A stretch of DNA of 64,000 nt from Ferrimonas sp. YFM (GCF_030296015.1 NZ_AP027368.1:62001-126000); one strand, 5' to 3'; counted from the stretch's first letter, positions 34,986 to 45,225 are shown. The notes: generated by a model from the sequence alone, not told the origin. Made by a program: numbers and translations.

Positions 34986-36037
34986 TTCTCCTCCTTGGCA
35001 GTAATCAGCGGCAGGACCAGGGTAAAGGCGGTGTGACCTGGCCAGCTCTCAAGATCGATGCGTCCCTGGTGTTGGGCCACGGCATTCTGGGCGATGGAGA
35101 GGCCCAGCCCCGAGCCCTCGGTGCGACCGGTCACCATGGGGTAGAACAGGGTGTCCTTCAGCTTCTCATCGATACCCGGTCCGTCGTCGATGATGCTCAC
35201 CGCCACCGCCATGCGGTGGCGTTTACCGGCGATGGTGATCTGGCTGCAGGTCCGGGTCTTCAGGGTGATGGTGCCCCGGCCCTCCAGGGCCTGGGCGGCA
35301 TTGCGGACGATGTTGAATACCGCCTGCTGCAGCAGGTCTCTGTCCATGTCGAAATCCGGGATAGACGGGTCGTAATCCCGGACAAACTTAAGTTGGTCGG
35401 AAAACTCCAGGGCACAGAGGCGGGCCACCTGTTCCAGGATGCGGTGGATGTTGCCCTGCTCTCTCTGCCCCGGTTTCTGCGGGCCAAGTAGCTTATCCAC
35501 CAGGCCGCGAAGCCGGTCTGCCTGCTCGATGATGATGCCGGTGAACTCCTTGAGCCTGGTCTCGGTGAGCTGTCGTTCCAGCAACTGGGCGGCGCCCCTC
35601 AGACCGCCGAGGGGGTTCTTGATCTCATGGGCCAGTCCCCGTACCAGCAACTGGGCAGCGTGGTGCTGGGCGTATTGGTGCAGCTCCTGGCTGATGCGCT
35701 GCTGCTGGTCAATGACCCGGATCTCCAGCAGCCCCTTGCCCGGGGAGAGGGGGGTCAGGAACAGATCCACCGTATGGTGGTGCCCCTCCAGGGTCGCCAG
35801 GCTCATGGCATAGAAGGCTGCGGCTTGATTGTCCGCCAGGTTCTCCTTGAGTTGGGCGGCTTTCACCCCCAGGTGAGAAACGCATTCGCTCAGGGTCAGT
35901 TCACCGAGTCGGCGCTGGCTGAGACCGAACAGCTGCTCGCTGGCCTGGTTGGCGTATTCGACGCCCAGGGTGCGGTTCACCACCAGCAGGGCGGCGTTGA
36001 GGTGATTGAGCAGGTTCGCTTCCTGTATGTCGGCCAT
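34982..36037 (-). CDS. glnL: Nitrogen sensor kinase/phosphatase NtrB
   Basis: 351-residue soluble histidine kinase. N-terminal PAS domain (about 8-115), H-box RGLAHEIKNPLGGLRGAAQ with the phosphorylated His near 135, N-box NIVRNAAQALEG, and G boxes DDGPGID and GSGLGLSIA. Controlled by the PII protein (family knowledge; no glnB in the window). ATG with AAGGAG about 10 nt upstream. A perfect NtrC site lies 43 bp upstream of the start. Confidence 0.96.
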   Translation of the reverse strand: MADIQEANLLNHLNAALLVVNRTLGVEYANQASEQLFGLSQRRLGELTLSECVSHLGVKAAQLKENLADNQAAAFYAMSLATLEGHHHTVDLFLTPLSPGKGLLEIRVIDQQQRISQELHQYAQHHAAQLLVRGLAHEIKNPLGGLRGAAQLLERQLTETRLKEFTGIIIEQADRLRGLVDKLLGPQKPGQREQGNIHRILEQVARLCALEFSDQLKFVRDYDPSIPDFDMDRDLLQQAVFNIVRNAAQALEGRGTITLKTRTCSQITIAGKRHRMAVAVSIIDDGPGIDEKLKDTLFYPMVTGRTEGSGLGLSIAQNAVAQHQGRIDLESWPGHTAFTLVLPLITAKEEK

Positions 36038-36079
36038 CTTGGGTGAAACTCCTTGGGCATCCTTAGGCTAAGATACCAT

Positions 36080-36096
36080 TGCACCAATATGGTGCA
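36080..36096. promoter_or_regulatory. NtrC-binding site upstream of ntrB
   Basis: Perfect 17-bp dyad TGCACC-AATAT-GGTGCA, the NtrC consensus, 43 bp upstream of the ntrB start. In enterics a site here represses or tunes ntrBC transcription. Confidence 0.88.
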
Positions 36097-36209
36097 AGTC
36101 TTGGGGTGGTGTCTGCCCTAAATTGGGGAGCTTGGACACTTAGGGCCCCAGGATGCTTGGTTTTGCACTAATGGTCAGAGGTGCTGCAAGAGCCCTGCCA
36201 ATTCTCCAT

Positions 36210-36752
36210 TCAGGGGACAGGTGTCTGAACAGGCGGTTGCTGATGACGGGGTTTGCCAAACAGCCTGGATTGGCGGTGCAGATGCACGGTGACCGGCGGG
36301 CTTTGCGCCAGCAGCGCCCCCTGTTGGTCCACTATGATGGCCTGCAGTTGGTGGCTGCCCCGATCCAGGTTGGCCAGGGTGAGGCGAGAGCCTGTCACCT
36401 GGTGTGCCTGACCGTCGATCAGCAGTTGCAGGCTGTGGTCCGGTGCGGGTTTGGGCTCGGTGGCCAGTCTGATGGTCAGCTTGCCTTCATTGCTTCGCAC
36501 TGTGGCGTCCTGCTGTGGGCTGAGGATGGCCAGACTGTAGCCTGGGACCACCGCTTCGGCCTGGGGCTGGGCCTGGCGTTGAGGGGAGAGAGTGCGCCAG
36601 GAGACCTGGCTGCCTGGGGTGATGGTGACCGGTTGGGCCTGGCCATGGGGAGGAAGGTCGCTGTAATGGGCCACCCCGTTGTCATCCACCCAGCGGTAGA
36701 TGGCGGCCTGGGCGGAGGCGCACAGCAGCAGTAGCAGCAAGAGGGTTCGCAT
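36210..36752 (-). CDS. DUF4124 domain protein, exported
   Basis: 180 residues. Signal peptide 1-16, then the DUF4124 signature IYRWVDDNGVAHYSDLPP (about 18-35), followed by a Pro/Gln-rich linker and a beta domain (LAILSPQQDATVRSNEGKL, about 74-92; LDRGSHQLQAIIVD) that looks like an immunoglobulin-type fold. Function unknown; homologues commonly sit beside glnA in Shewanella-like genomes (recalled). Ribosome site AGGAGGAG. Its end lies 113 bp from ntrB's NtrC site. Confidence 0.85.
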   Translation of the reverse strand: MRTLLLLLLLCASAQAAIYRWVDDNGVAHYSDLPPHGQAQPVTITPGSQVSWRTLSPQRQAQPQAEAVVPGYSLAILSPQQDATVRSNEGKLTIRLATEPKPAPDHSLQLLIDGQAHQVTGSRLTLANLDRGSHQLQAIIVDQQGALLAQSPPVTVHLHRQSRLFGKPRHQQPPVQTPVP

Positions 36753-36794
36753 CCTTTCTCCTCCTCAAGGTTCTGCTTTTCAGTGTAGCAGCCA

Positions 36795-36823
36795 CAAAAA
36801 AGCCCACCTGAACAGGTGGGCTT
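36795..36823 (-). terminator. Intrinsic terminator of glnA
   Basis: Stem AAGCCCACCTG / CAGGTGGGCTT around two bases; on the minus strand it ends in TTTTTT, about 17 nt past the glnA stop. Confidence 0.93.
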
Positions 36824-36839
36824 TCTCAGACAACCGGGT

Positions 36840-38249
36840 TTAGCAGCTGTAGTACATCTCGAACTCAACAGGGTGAGTGGTCATGTCCAGACGCTCAACT
36901 TCGGCGCGCTTCAGCTCCAGGTAGGAGTCGATGTAGTCATCGGAGAATACGCCACCGGCAGTCAGGAACTCGCGGTCTGCGTCCAGGCATTCCAGAGCCT
37001 GGGCGAAGGAAGCGGCGACGGTTGGGATCTCTGCGGCTTCCTCGGCAGGCAGGTCGTACAGATCCTTGTCCATGGCTTCGCCGGGGTGGATCTTGTTCTT
37101 GATGCCGTCCAGGCCAGCCATCAGCATGGCCGCAAAGGCCAGGTAAGGGTTGGCGGTTGGATCGGGGAAGCGCACCTCGATACGACGGCCTTTCGGGCTG
37201 GGTACCACAGGGATGCGGATGGAAGCGGAACGGTTACGGGCGGAGTAGGCCAGCATTACCGGGGCTTCGAAGCCGGGAACCAGACGCTTGTAGGAGTTGG
37301 TGGAGGCGTTGGCAAAGGCGTTGATGGCACGGGCGTGCTTGATGATGCCGCCGATGTAGTACAGGGCTGTCTCAGACAGGCCGCCGTACTTGTCGCCAGC
37401 GAACAGGTTCACGCCGTCCTTCAGCAGAGACTGGTGGCAGTGCATGCCGGAACCGTTGTCGCCAACCACAGGCTTGGGCATGAAGGTGGCGGACTTGCCG
37501 TAGGCGTGGGCCACGTTGTGTACCACGTACTTGTAGATCTGAATTTCGTCAGCCTTTTCAACGATGGTGTTGAACTTGGTGGCGATCTCGTTCTGACCGG
37601 CAGTGGCCACTTCGTGGTGGTGGGCTTCAACAGTCAGGCCCATCTCTTCCATCACCAGACACATGGCGGAGCGCAGGTCCTGGGAGGAGTCCACAGGGGC
37701 CACTGGGAAGTAGCCGCCCTTGACGCCGGGACGGTGACCCATGTTGCCGCCTTCGTAATCCTTGGCGGAGTTCCAGCTGGCCTCTTCGGCATCGATGCGG
37801 TACATGGAGCCGGCCATGTCGGTGTGGAACTTCACGTCGTCAAACAGGAAGAACTCAGGCTCAGGACCGAAGAACACTTCGTCGGCGAAGCCGGCGGAGC
37901 GCATGTAGCCTTCGGCACGCTTTGCGATGGAGCGTGGGTCACGATCGTAGCCCTGCATGGTAGTGGGCTCGATGATGTCACAGCGGATGTTCAGGGTCGC
38001 TTCTTCAGTGAAGGGGTCCAGAATGGCGGTGGCAGGGTCAGGCATCAGCACCATGTCGGACTCGTTGATCCCCTTCCAGCCGGCGATGGAGGAGCCGTCG
38101 AACATCTTGCCCTCTTCGAAGAAATCTTCGTCCACCTGGTGGGTGGGCAGGGAGACGTGTTGCTCTTTACCCTTGGTATCGGTGAAGCGCAGATCGACAA
38201 ACTTCACATCATTTTCTTTAATCAGTTCCAATACGTGTTCGACAGACAT
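36840..38249 (-). CDS. glnA: Glutamine synthetase type I
   Basis: 469 residues, the same length as E. coli GlnA; ATP-dependent amidation of glutamate as a dodecamer. Visible motifs: [17 protein letters not shown] (about 50-66), the ATP-binding [32 protein letters not shown], and the adenylylation loop [12 protein letters not shown] with the modified tyrosine. Start ATG at 38249 with GGAGGT 9 nt upstream; the TTG at 38264 overlaps that ribosome site and is rejected. Transcribed from a sigma-54 promoter with upstream NtrC sites. Confidence 0.98.
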   Translation of the reverse strand: MSVEHVLELIKENDVKFVDLRFTDTKGKEQHVSLPTHQVDEDFFEEGKMFDGSSIAGWKGINESDMVLMPDPATAILDPFTEEATLNIRCDIIEPTTMQGYDRDPRSIAKRAEGYMRSAGFADEVFFGPEPEFFLFDDVKFHTDMAGSMYRIDAEEASWNSAKDYEGGNMGHRPGVKGGYFPVAPVDSSQDLRSAMCLVMEEMGLTVEAHHHEVATAGQNEIATKFNTIVEKADEIQIYKYVVHNVAHAYGKSATFMPKPVVGDNGSGMHCHQSLLKDGVNLFAGDKYGGLSETALYYIGGIIKHARAINAFANASTNSYKRLVPGFEAPVMLAYSARNRSASIRIPVVPSPKGRRIEVRFPDPTANPYLAFAAMLMAGLDGIKNKIHPGEAMDKDLYDLPAEEAAEIPTVAASFAQALECLDADREFLTAGGVFSDDYIDSYLELKRAEVERLDMTTHPVEFEMYYSC

Positions 38250-38299
38250 CCGATTTACCTCCAAATGGCGATTGCGCCCCTAAGTTTCTGTCACCTCTT

Positions 38300-38317
38300 A
38301 TGCCAGAGGTGTGCCAA
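38300..38317 (-). promoter_or_regulatory. Sigma-54 promoter of glnA
   Basis: Minus strand TTGGCAC-ACCTC-TGGCA with the invariant GG and GC 10 bp apart. Predicted start of transcription near 38290, giving a 41-nt leader. Confidence 0.88.
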
Positions 38318-38379
38318 AAAATTAAGTGGCTGATTATGAAGAGTTTGTTACAGATGAGGGGGATGGAAGGACGCGTTGT

Positions 38380-38396
38380 TGCACCGATATGGTGCA
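38380..38396. promoter_or_regulatory. NtrC site upstream of glnA (proximal)
   Basis: Perfect dyad TGCACC-GATAT-GGTGCA, about 97 bp upstream of the predicted glnA transcription start. Confidence 0.92.
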
Positions 38397-38412
38397 TGTT
38401 GTGGTCATTTTT

Positions 38413-38425
38413 GGTGCATTGCACC
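38413..38425. promoter_or_regulatory. Second NtrC-like dyad upstream of glnA (distal)
   Basis: Perfect 13-bp palindrome GGTGCA-T-TGCACC centred 31 bp from the first site, about three helical turns and close to the spacing of the E. coli glnA enhancer sites. The half-sites are in the inverse order to consensus, so affinity may differ. Confidence 0.6.
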
Positions 38426-38549
38426 CGGGATAAGGCAGCGGCGTCCATGGCTTGCGTCCGTTGGTGAAAAAAAGCACTGTCCTGATGCGTGATGACAGAG
38501 TAGAATGGCCGCCTTTTTGATGCAACCTAATATGGAGCCAGGCAGAACA

Positions 38550-40370
38550 GTGCTGGATAAATTAAGAAATATTGCGATCATTGCGCACGTCGACCACGGT
38601 AAAACCACCTTGGTAGACAAGCTGCTGCAGCAGTCCGGAACCCTGGAGAGCCGCACCGAGCTGGATGAGCGGGTGATGGACTCCAACGATCTGGAAAAAG
38701 AACGCGGTATCACCATTCTGGCTAAGAACACTGCCATCAAGTGGAACGACTACCGCATCAACATCGTGGACACTCCCGGACACGCCGATTTCGGTGGTGA
38801 GGTAGAGCGGGTAATGTCCATGGTGGACAGCGTACTGCTGCTGGTGGACGCTCAAGAGGGCCCCATGCCCCAGACTCGCTTCGTAACCCAGAAGGCGTTT
38901 GCCCAGGGTCTGAAGCCTATCGTGGTCATCAACAAGATCGACAAACCAGGTGCCCGTCCCGACTGGGTGATGGACCAGGTATTCGACCTGTTTGACAACC
39001 TGGGTGCCACCGATGAGCAGCTGGACTTCCAAGTGGTGTACGCCTCCGCTCTGAACGGCTGGGCCTCCCATGACGCCGAAGAGACCGGTACCGACATGAC
39101 TCCTCTGTTCGAAACCATTGTCGAGCAGGTGGAAGCGCCCCAGGGCGACGTGGACGGTTCCTTCCAGATGCAGATCTCTCAGCTGGACTACAACTCCTAC
39201 GTTGGCGTAATCGGCGTTGGCCGTGTGAGCCGCGGTAAGGTGAAGGTGGGTCAGCAGGTGACCATCAACTGCGCCAACGGCACCATCCGTAACGGTAAGG
39301 TTGGCCAGGTTCTGGGTTACCTGGGTCTGGAGCGTCACGAAGTTGAAGAAGCTCAGGCGGGCGACATCATCGCCATCTCCGGCCTGGGTGAGCTGAAGAT
39401 CTCCGACACCGTGTGCTGCCCCAACGAAGTGGAGGCTCTGCCTGCCCTGTCTGTGGATGAGCCCACTGTGACCATGACCTTCCAGGTGAACACCTCCCCG
39501 TTCTCCGGCCAGGAAGGTAAGTACGTGACCTCCCGTAACATTCTGGAGCGTCTGCAGAAAGAGCTGGTGCACAACGTTGCCCTGCGCGTGGAAGAGACTG
39601 ATGATCCGGACAAGTTCCGTGTTTCCGGCCGTGGTGAACTGCACCTGGGTGTTCTGATCGAGAACATGCGCCGTGAAGGTTACGAGCTGGCGGTATCCCG
39701 CCCCGAGGTGATTCTGCGTACCGTTGACGGTGTGCTGGAAGAACCCTACGAGACCGTGACCGTGGACGTGGAAGAGGAGAACCAGGGCAGCATCATGGAG
39801 AAGCTGGGTCTGCGTAAGGCTGAGCTGACCGACATGGCTCCTGACGGCAAGGGTCGTATCCGCATGGACTTCATCATGCCTTCTCGCGGCCTCATCGGCT
39901 TCCAGACCGAGTTCATGACTCTGACCTCTGGTACCGGCCTGATCTACCACACCTTCTTCAAGTACGGCCCTCACAAGGGTGGCGACATCGGTCAGCGCAT
40001 CAACGGCGTACTGATCGCCAATGCCACAGGTAAGGCCCTGACCAACGCCCTGTTCAACCTGCAGGAGCGCGGTCGCCTGATGATCGGTCACGGTGTTGAG
40101 GTGTACGAAGGCATGGTGGTGGGTATCCACAGCCGTGACAACGACCTGACCGTGAACGTGCTCAAGGGCAAGCAGCTGACCAACGTCCGTGCCTCCGGCA
40201 CCGACGATGCTCAGGTTCTGACTCCGCCCATCAAGATGACCCTGGAGCAGGCTCTGGAGTTCATCGATGACGACGAGCTGGTGGAAGTGACCCCGGAGAG
40301 CATCCGCATCCGTAAGAAGCTGCTGACCGAGTCTGATCGTAAGCGTGCTTCCCGCGAAGCGAAGAAGTAA
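38550..40370 (+). CDS. typA: Ribosome-dependent GTPase BipA/TypA
   Basis: 606 residues; translational GTPase with roles in 50S assembly and stress or cold growth. G1 AHVDHGKT, G3 [15 protein letters not shown]4 [12 protein letters not shown]; domains III and V resemble EF-G, and the unique C-terminal domain carries [16 protein letters not shown]. Starts at GTG 38550 (V-L-D-K-L-R), which aligns with the family start M-x-x-L-R; the in-frame ATG at 38532 with no family match is possible. Divergent from glnA, the usual order. Confidence 0.96.
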   Translation: MLDKLRNIAIIAHVDHGKTTLVDKLLQQSGTLESRTELDERVMDSNDLEKERGITILAKNTAIKWNDYRINIVDTPGHADFGGEVERVMSMVDSVLLLVDAQEGPMPQTRFVTQKAFAQGLKPIVVINKIDKPGARPDWVMDQVFDLFDNLGATDEQLDFQVVYASALNGWASHDAEETGTDMTPLFETIVEQVEAPQGDVDGSFQMQISQLDYNSYVGVIGVGRVSRGKVKVGQQVTINCANGTIRNGKVGQVLGYLGLERHEVEEAQAGDIIAISGLGELKISDTVCCPNEVEALPALSVDEPTVTMTFQVNTSPFSGQEGKYVTSRNILERLQKELVHNVALRVEETDDPDKFRVSGRGELHLGVLIENMRREGYELAVSRPEVILRTVDGVLEEPYETVTVDVEEENQGSIMEKLGLRKAELTDMAPDGKGRIRMDFIMPSRGLIGFQTEFMTLTSGTGLIYHTFFKYGPHKGGDIGQRINGVLIANATGKALTNALFNLQERGRLMIGHGVEVYEGMVVGIHSRDNDLTVNVLKGKQLTNVRASGTDDAQVLTPPIKMTLEQALEFIDDDELVEVTPESIRIRKKLLTESDRKRASREAKK

Positions 40371-40389
40371 TTCCTCTCAAGGGATCAAA

Positions 40390-40417
40390 AAGGGCCGCAT
40401 TTGCGGCCCTTTTTTTA
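40390..40417. terminator. Terminator between typA and the polyferredoxin gene
   Basis: Stem AGGGCCGCA / TGCGGCCCT then seven T on the plus strand and AAAAA on the other side, so it can work for both convergent genes. Confidence 0.92.
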
Positions 40418-40437
40418 TGGTGTGCGTTTGCCTGGAA

Positions 40438-41673
40438 TTACTCCGCCTCGGGCAGCAGGGTCAGGGTTTCCAGCTGGGGGAGGATGGACTGGCGAATCTG
40501 CTCCGGAGTGCTGCTCTGCCAGTAGCCGCTCAGGTAGCTGAGCAGGGGCACCACGGCGACAAACATCAGCAGCATGAACAGGATCACCGAGGGCTTCAGG
40601 GGCAGGTATCGCCCCGGCAGTGACAGGGTCAGGGCGCCCTTCTGTGGGCAGGCCTGGGCACAGCGATGGCAGGCGTGGCACTCATCCACGTTGACCGTAT
40701 CCAGACGGTGTACCGGGATTTGAGAGGGGCAGGCCTGGTGGCACTTGCTGCAATCCTTGCCTTCGCTCTCCCTCAGGCAGGTGGCGCGGTCACGGCGGAT
40801 CTTGAAGGGGCTCAGCAGGGAGAGGGCCCCCATCAGGGCGCCATAGGGGCAGAAGTAGCGGCAGAAGGCGTTGCGCTTGACCACCGACAGCAGCAGCAAC
40901 ATCGCCAGCAGCACCATCATCACCACATTGGGGTGGGTGAACTGCTTCCACATGGAGAGGTCCGCCATCAGGTGCTTGTCGCTGTCCAGGTAGGAGGCCA
41001 GCTCGATTGAGGGGATCTCCAGCACCAGGGTCAGCAGCCAGATCAGCACGCCGTATTTGGTCATACGCAGGCCGCTGTCCAGCCAGTTGGGGATGCGGAT
41101 ACCACTTTTCACCGCCTTATGACCGCGGCGATAGATCAGCTCGGAGATAAAGCCGACGGCGCAGATCCAGCTGCAGAAGGCGCGCTTGGTCACCAGGGCC
41201 GAGGCCATCAGTGCCAGGAACATCACCAGGGCGGCGGGATGCTGGTGGTCCAGCACCCCCTGCTCAACCCAGGCCCGCAGGGAGATGCCGGCGGTGACCG
41301 GCAGGTAGATGTCCACCACACTGGGCCGGGTCAGCCAGACGCTGCCCGCCTCCATCTGCATGGCGTACAGGCCGTACTGGATGGCGATCACCACCATGGC
41401 TACGGCGAAGGCGTTCTGGGTCATCTGCCGCAATCGGTCGAAGTGATCCAGGGTGCGCGAGGGCCGCCGGTTGGGCATCAGCTGGCGGCCGGCGCCCAGA
41501 GTCATCAGGAAGCACAATGCCGCCAACAGCAGCAGGGCATCCCTGGCCAGTAGCAGTCCCAGTCCCGCGGTCAGCACAGTGGTGACCAACCCGAGCGAGC
41601 GGCTCAGGGTAATGAGAATGCCCAGGGCCACGGTGCAGCCGGTGAGCAAAAGCAGGGACTCGAGAAAGGACAT
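40438..41673 (-). CDS. NapH/NosR-like membrane polyferredoxin
   Basis: 411-residue inner-membrane protein with about eight hydrophobic segments. Two CxxxC(P) motifs at membrane edges (CSWICAVGF and CRYFCPYG) and two 4Fe-4S ferredoxin clusters in the C-terminal half (CSKCHQACP and CHACHRCAQACP). This layout is that of NapH and of the NosR/RdxA-type proteins that pass electrons from quinol to periplasmic reductases. No reductase gene adjoins it, so the partner is unknown. A final transmembrane segment and acidic tail follow the clusters. Confidence 0.85.
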   Translation of the reverse strand: MSFLESLLLLTGCTVALGILITLSRSLGLVTTVLTAGLGLLLARDALLLLAALCFLMTLGAGRQLMPNRRPSRTLDHFDRLRQMTQNAFAVAMVVIAIQYGLYAMQMEAGSVWLTRPSVVDIYLPVTAGISLRAWVEQGVLDHQHPAALVMFLALMASALVTKRAFCSWICAVGFISELIYRRGHKAVKSGIRIPNWLDSGLRMTKYGVLIWLLTLVLEIPSIELASYLDSDKHLMADLSMWKQFTHPNVVMMVLLAMLLLLSVVKRNAFCRYFCPYGALMGALSLLSPFKIRRDRATCLRESEGKDCSKCHQACPSQIPVHRLDTVNVDECHACHRCAQACPQKGALTLSLPGRYLPLKPSVILFMLLMFVAVVPLLSYLSGYWQSSTPEQIRQSILPQLETLTLLPEAE

Positions 41674-41787
41674 GGGCCATCCATATGGATTCAGATGGCC
41701 ATAAGTATCTCAGCCCTTGCCCGCTAAAGCAGGGGCTGATGTGTGGATTTTAGACCCATTTAACAGTTTGGCATGGAAACCAAATCT

Positions 41788-42420
41788 TTATTGTCCCAGG
41801 GTCTGAATGAACTCGTCAGATTCAGCAATAGCACGATTCATCTCAGTTATGAGGGACTGAATCTCCTGCTTGAGGTCGCCGAATTCATTGCCGATGGCAA
41901 TGACGGCGCGGGCGTTGAGGTTGTGCTTCAGATAGAGCTCGTTGTCTTTCAGTCGGGCCAGTACCGGCTCCATCTTGGCTTCGGCCCGGCGCATGCTGCT
42001 GAGCATCTTGTCGTATTGCCTCTGGGTGGAGCGCAGCTGCTTTTCACTGTTGCGGCGCAGAGAGGAGGACTGATACTGCTCCAGCTCATCCTGCCACTCG
42101 TCGAACATGGCTCCGGCCACATGGTCGATGGCATCGATGCGCTCAGACACCTCGTTGGCGGCACTCTCTGACGCTTCGTACTCGCCACGCACCTGGTCGT
42201 ACACAGATTCCAGGTCGCCGCCCTCGAAATCCACCAGAGTCTTCAGCTGTTCCAGGGCAGAGCTGAACTGCTCCTGAGCCTCTTTCTGACTCTCCTGAGC
42301 ACTCTCTACCCGGTCGGTGAGGATCTCACGCTTGTGGTAGCCCACCTGCTCAGCGGCAGCGTAGTAGGCGGATTGGCAGCCACTGAGCATCAGGGCCAGG
42401 GCAAGGATAAGAAAACGCAT
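41788..42420 (-). CDS. DUF2959 lipoprotein
   Basis: 210 residues. Lipoprotein signal with LSGC (Cys15), then the DUF2959 start AYYAAAEQVGYHKREILTDRVE. The remainder is predicted coiled coil (about 40-150), rich in Glu, Gln and Arg, as in the family. Function unknown. Followed closely upstream by a small membrane protein gene on the same strand (9 bp gap), suggesting co-transcription. Confidence 0.88.
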   Translation of the reverse strand: MRFLILALALMLSGCQSAYYAAAEQVGYHKREILTDRVESAQESQKEAQEQFSSALEQLKTLVDFEGGDLESVYDQVRGEYEASESAANEVSERIDAIDHVAGAMFDEWQDELEQYQSSSLRRNSEKQLRSTQRQYDKMLSSMRRAEAKMEPVLARLKDNELYLKHNLNARAVIAIGNEFGDLKQEIQSLITEMNRAIAESDEFIQTLGQ

Positions 42421-42429
42421 GAGGGCTCC

Positions 42430-42648
42430 TTAACTGCGGTAGCGGGCGGCGTCGATGATGCACCACAGGTGCAGCACGGCGGCGATCACCGCGGGGATGA
42501 CCAAAAAGTAGAAGAAGTAGCCGGAGCTGACAAAAACGAAAAACAGCAGTGCCGGCAGTATCCGTCCCTGCACCAGCTGACCCAGGCCGGGAATGAAGAA
42601 ACTGCAGATGGCGGCGATGACATTGCCGGCGGAACCCTGTTGGGACAT
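42430..42648 (-). CDS. Small membrane protein, TM2-like
   Basis: 72 residues. Two hydrophobic segments (about 7-22 and 32-60) with FIPGLGQLVQGR at the first, the glycine-rich turn seen in TM2 and related small membrane proteins, and a final CIIDAARYRS. Function unknown. Ribosome site AGGAGG 5-6 nt upstream of the ATG. Ends 9 bp before the DUF2959 gene. Confidence 0.75.
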   Translation of the reverse strand: MSQQGSAGNVIAAICSFFIPGLGQLVQGRILPALLFFVFVSSGYFFYFLVIPAVIAAVLHLWCIIDAARYRS

Positions 42649-42749
42649 ACAAACCTCCTTGCTTCCCTCGTCCTGTGGGAGGGTGCTGATAACTCAGTAG
42701 TTTAGACAGTTATGTTAACACCCAAGCAACCTGGAGCAAGGCGAGTGTG

Positions 42750-43619
42750 TTAGCGATTGCGTCCCAGGAGGTTGAACAGGGCGCCGCCCAGGATCAGTCC
42801 GCCGCCCATCAGGGTCCATTGGGTGGGGATCTCGGCAAACACCAGCCAGCCCAGGGCGATGGAGAACAGGATCTGCACATAGGAGTAGGCCACTACCCGG
42901 TTGGCCACTTCACCCTGCAGCGCCTTGGTCAGGCCCACCTGGCCGACCTGAGTAAAGACCCCGACCAGCAGCAGCAGGCCCAGGGTCTCCCAGTCTGGGA
43001 TCACCAGGTTGTCACCGAGCAGCACCAGCGACAGGGGCAGGGCCAGCATGGGGAAGTAGAGGATGATCACCGAGCTGTCCTCGGTTTTGCTCAGCTTCTT
43101 CACCAGGATGTAGGCCACGGCGCTGCCGCAGGCGCCCATCAGGCCGGCGCCTATGCTCAGCAGGGGCAGGGCGTTGTCCGTTGCCGACCATACAGGCACC
43201 ATCATGGCGCTCAGTCCCGCCAGGGAGAGGGCGATGCAGATCAGGGTAAAGCGATGGATTCGCTCCCCGAGGAAATGGAAGGCCAGCAGGGCGGTGAACA
43301 CCGGGTGCAGATACTGCAGCAGGGTCGCCTCCGCCAGGGGCAGGGTGGTGACGGCGTAGTAGACGCAGATCAGTGCCAGGGCGCCGGTGGCGCCTCGGGC
43401 CAGCAGCAGCGGTTTGTTGTTGCCCAAAGGCGCCAGCCCCTTGCGACGGATATCCAGGTAGCTGAGCAGCACCGAGACCAGGGCCCGGGCGGCGACTATC
43501 TCCAGTACGGGAATGCCCCGGGCACTGGCCAGCTTGACGCAGGCGGACATCAGGGCGAACCCCAGGGCCGACATCAAGGCATAGTAAACGCTGAGGTTCT
43601 GATTGGGTGCGCTGGGCAT
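42750..43619 (-). CDS. EamA/DMT-superfamily transporter
   Basis: 289-residue inner-membrane protein with ten hydrophobic helices in two EamA repeats (about 9-140 and 155-285). FTALLAFHFLGERIHRFTLICIAL in the first half and YSYVQILFSIALGWLVFAEIP in the second are the duplicated helix 4-5 motifs. Substrate unknown; metabolite export is common in this family. The ATG at 43619 has CGGAGAG 5 nt upstream; an in-frame start 18 bp earlier is weaker. Divergent from yihY. Confidence 0.85.
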   Translation of the reverse strand: MPSAPNQNLSVYYALMSALGFALMSACVKLASARGIPVLEIVAARALVSVLLSYLDIRRKGLAPLGNNKPLLLARGATGALALICVYYAVTTLPLAEATLLQYLHPVFTALLAFHFLGERIHRFTLICIALSLAGLSAMMVPVWSATDNALPLLSIGAGLMGACGSAVAYILVKKLSKTEDSSVIILYFPMLALPLSLVLLGDNLVIPDWETLGLLLLVGVFTQVGQVGLTKALQGEVANRVVAYSYVQILFSIALGWLVFAEIPTQWTLMGGGLILGGALFNLLGRNR

Positions 43620-43745
43620 GGGGCTCTCCGGGGGCAAGAGAGGCGCACTATAGGGGGTGGATACCCCCGGGTCAACTGACGGAACTCTGTACAGGTCGGT
43701 TCCCGGTGTTATGATCCATTTATAGAGAAAAAACTTAGGCTTACT

Positions 43746-44621
43746 ATGAACATCATCACCCGGGCGCGGCTGCAGTGGCAGAGCTTCCCCTGGCGGCGGA
43801 TTCCCGCCTATTTTCGCTTTCTGTTCCGGCGCAGCATGGAGAATCGCCTGCAGGTGACTTCGGGCTACCTGGCCTACATGACCCTGCTCTCCCTGGTGCC
43901 CCTGATGGCGGTGGTGCTGTCCATCTTTTCCGCGTTTCCCGGTTTCGTCGGGGTGAAGGAGCAGGTGGAGCAGTTTGTCTACACCAACTTCGTGCCCACG
44001 GCCAGTGGCGTGGTGCAGCAGTATCTGACCGAGTTCGTTGCCAACGCCTCCAGGATGACCGCCGTGGGGGTGGTGTTCCTGGCGGTGGTGGCCCTGGCGC
44101 TGATCTCCGCCATCGACAAGGCGCTGAACCAGATCTGGCGCATCCAGCAGCGACGCCGCTGGGTGTACTCCTTCTCCATGTACTGGATGATCCTGACTCT
44201 GGGGCCCATTCTGATGGGGGCCAGCATCGCCATGACCTCCTACCTGGTGTCACTCAAGTTGCTTTCCGATGTGGGATTGTCCGGGATGGTGCCCTTCTTC
44301 ATGGCCAAACTGCCCTTCCTGCTGTCGGTGCTGGCCTTTGTGTTGATCTACTCTCTGGTGCCCAATGCCCAGGTGCGCTTTCACCATGCCCTGACCGGCG
44401 CCGTGGTGGCGGCTCTGCTGTTTGAGGCGGGCAAGCGGGGTTTTGCCTGGTACATCACTACCTTCCCCTCCTATGAGGCGATCTATGGTGCCCTGGCCGT
44501 CATTCCCATTCTCTTCGTCTGGGTCTATCTTTCCTGGATGATCCTCCTGCTGGGAGCCGAGGTCACCGCCTCCCTGCCCGAGTTCTTTGCCGTGACCGAA
44601 CCACAAAAGGACGTGAAATGA
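43746..44621 (+). CDS. yihY: YihY/BrkB-family inner-membrane protein
   Basis: 291 residues with about six transmembrane helices. [22 protein letters not shown]-type sequence near residues 37-58 and [21 protein letters not shown] (about 122-142) are the family's conserved segments. Function not settled; once wrongly called RNase BN. Its end overlaps the next gene's start by 4 bp. In E. coli yihY is also followed by dtd. Confidence 0.92.
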   Translation: MNIITRARLQWQSFPWRRIPAYFRFLFRRSMENRLQVTSGYLAYMTLLSLVPLMAVVLSIFSAFPGFVGVKEQVEQFVYTNFVPTASGVVQQYLTEFVANASRMTAVGVVFLAVVALALISAIDKALNQIWRIQQRRRWVYSFSMYWMILTLGPILMGASIAMTSYLVSLKLLSDVGLSGMVPFFMAKLPFLLSVLAFVLIYSLVPNAQVRFHHALTGAVVAALLFEAGKRGFAWYITTFPSYEAIYGALAVIPILFVWVYLSWMILLLGAEVTASLPEFFAVTEPQKDVK

Positions 44622-45148
44622 TGAAACATTGGATGGCGATCGTGATGTTGATGCTGGTGACAGGGTGCGCGGCCACAGGCCAGTCCCAGGACCGCATCGA
44701 CCTGAGCGGCAAGAACAATGAGCAGGCGACCGATGCCCTGCTGGCGGCGCTTGAGACGGAGTCCTATCAGGTGAAGCGGGCCGCGGCGGACAGGTTGCTG
44801 GTGGAGTATGACGGCAGCCACTTTATGCTGCAGCCAAGGATGCTGCCGGACAGCCTGGATCGGGTGGTGATCACCAAGTACTACCTGTTGCACCCGGATC
44901 TGGCTCAGACCCCTGAGCTGCTGCTGGTGATCGGCAAGCTGAACCAGCAGCTGGACTTCGCCAAGTTCATTGTCCGTCAGGAGGGCCGAGCCATCGAGGT
45001 ACGCGGTTCTGCCACTTTCGTGGATGAGATCAGCCTGCTGGAACTGACCCGGTTCATGGCCTGGACCAACCAGGGACTGGCGCTGGTGCGTCAGCAGTTC
45101 CCTCAGGCCCAGCCCATGGCCAAAGAGGTGAAACTGGGCGACCTCTAG
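44618..45148 (+). CDS. Lipoprotein, possibly YbjN-like
   Basis: 176 residues. Lipoprotein signal with VTGC (Cys17). The mature part (about 30-170) has an alternating alpha/beta pattern; [22 protein letters not shown] and [21 protein letters not shown] resemble the YbjN/type III chaperone-like fold. Unknown function. Overlaps yihY by 4 bp (ATGA), so translationally coupled, and is followed by dtd after 77 bp. Confidence 0.72.
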   Translation: MMKHWMAIVMLMLVTGCAATGQSQDRIDLSGKNNEQATDALLAALETESYQVKRAAADRLLVEYDGSHFMLQPRMLPDSLDRVVITKYYLLHPDLAQTPELLLVIGKLNQQLDFAKFIVRQEGRAIEVRGSATFVDEISLLELTRFMAWTNQGLALVRQQFPQAQPMAKEVKLGDL

Positions 45149-45225
45149 GACCAAGTGGCCGCTTGTCCCTTGAGTTGGCAGGCACACTTCGCCACACTGA
45201 TGCGCTGAATCAGAAGAGGTAACAG

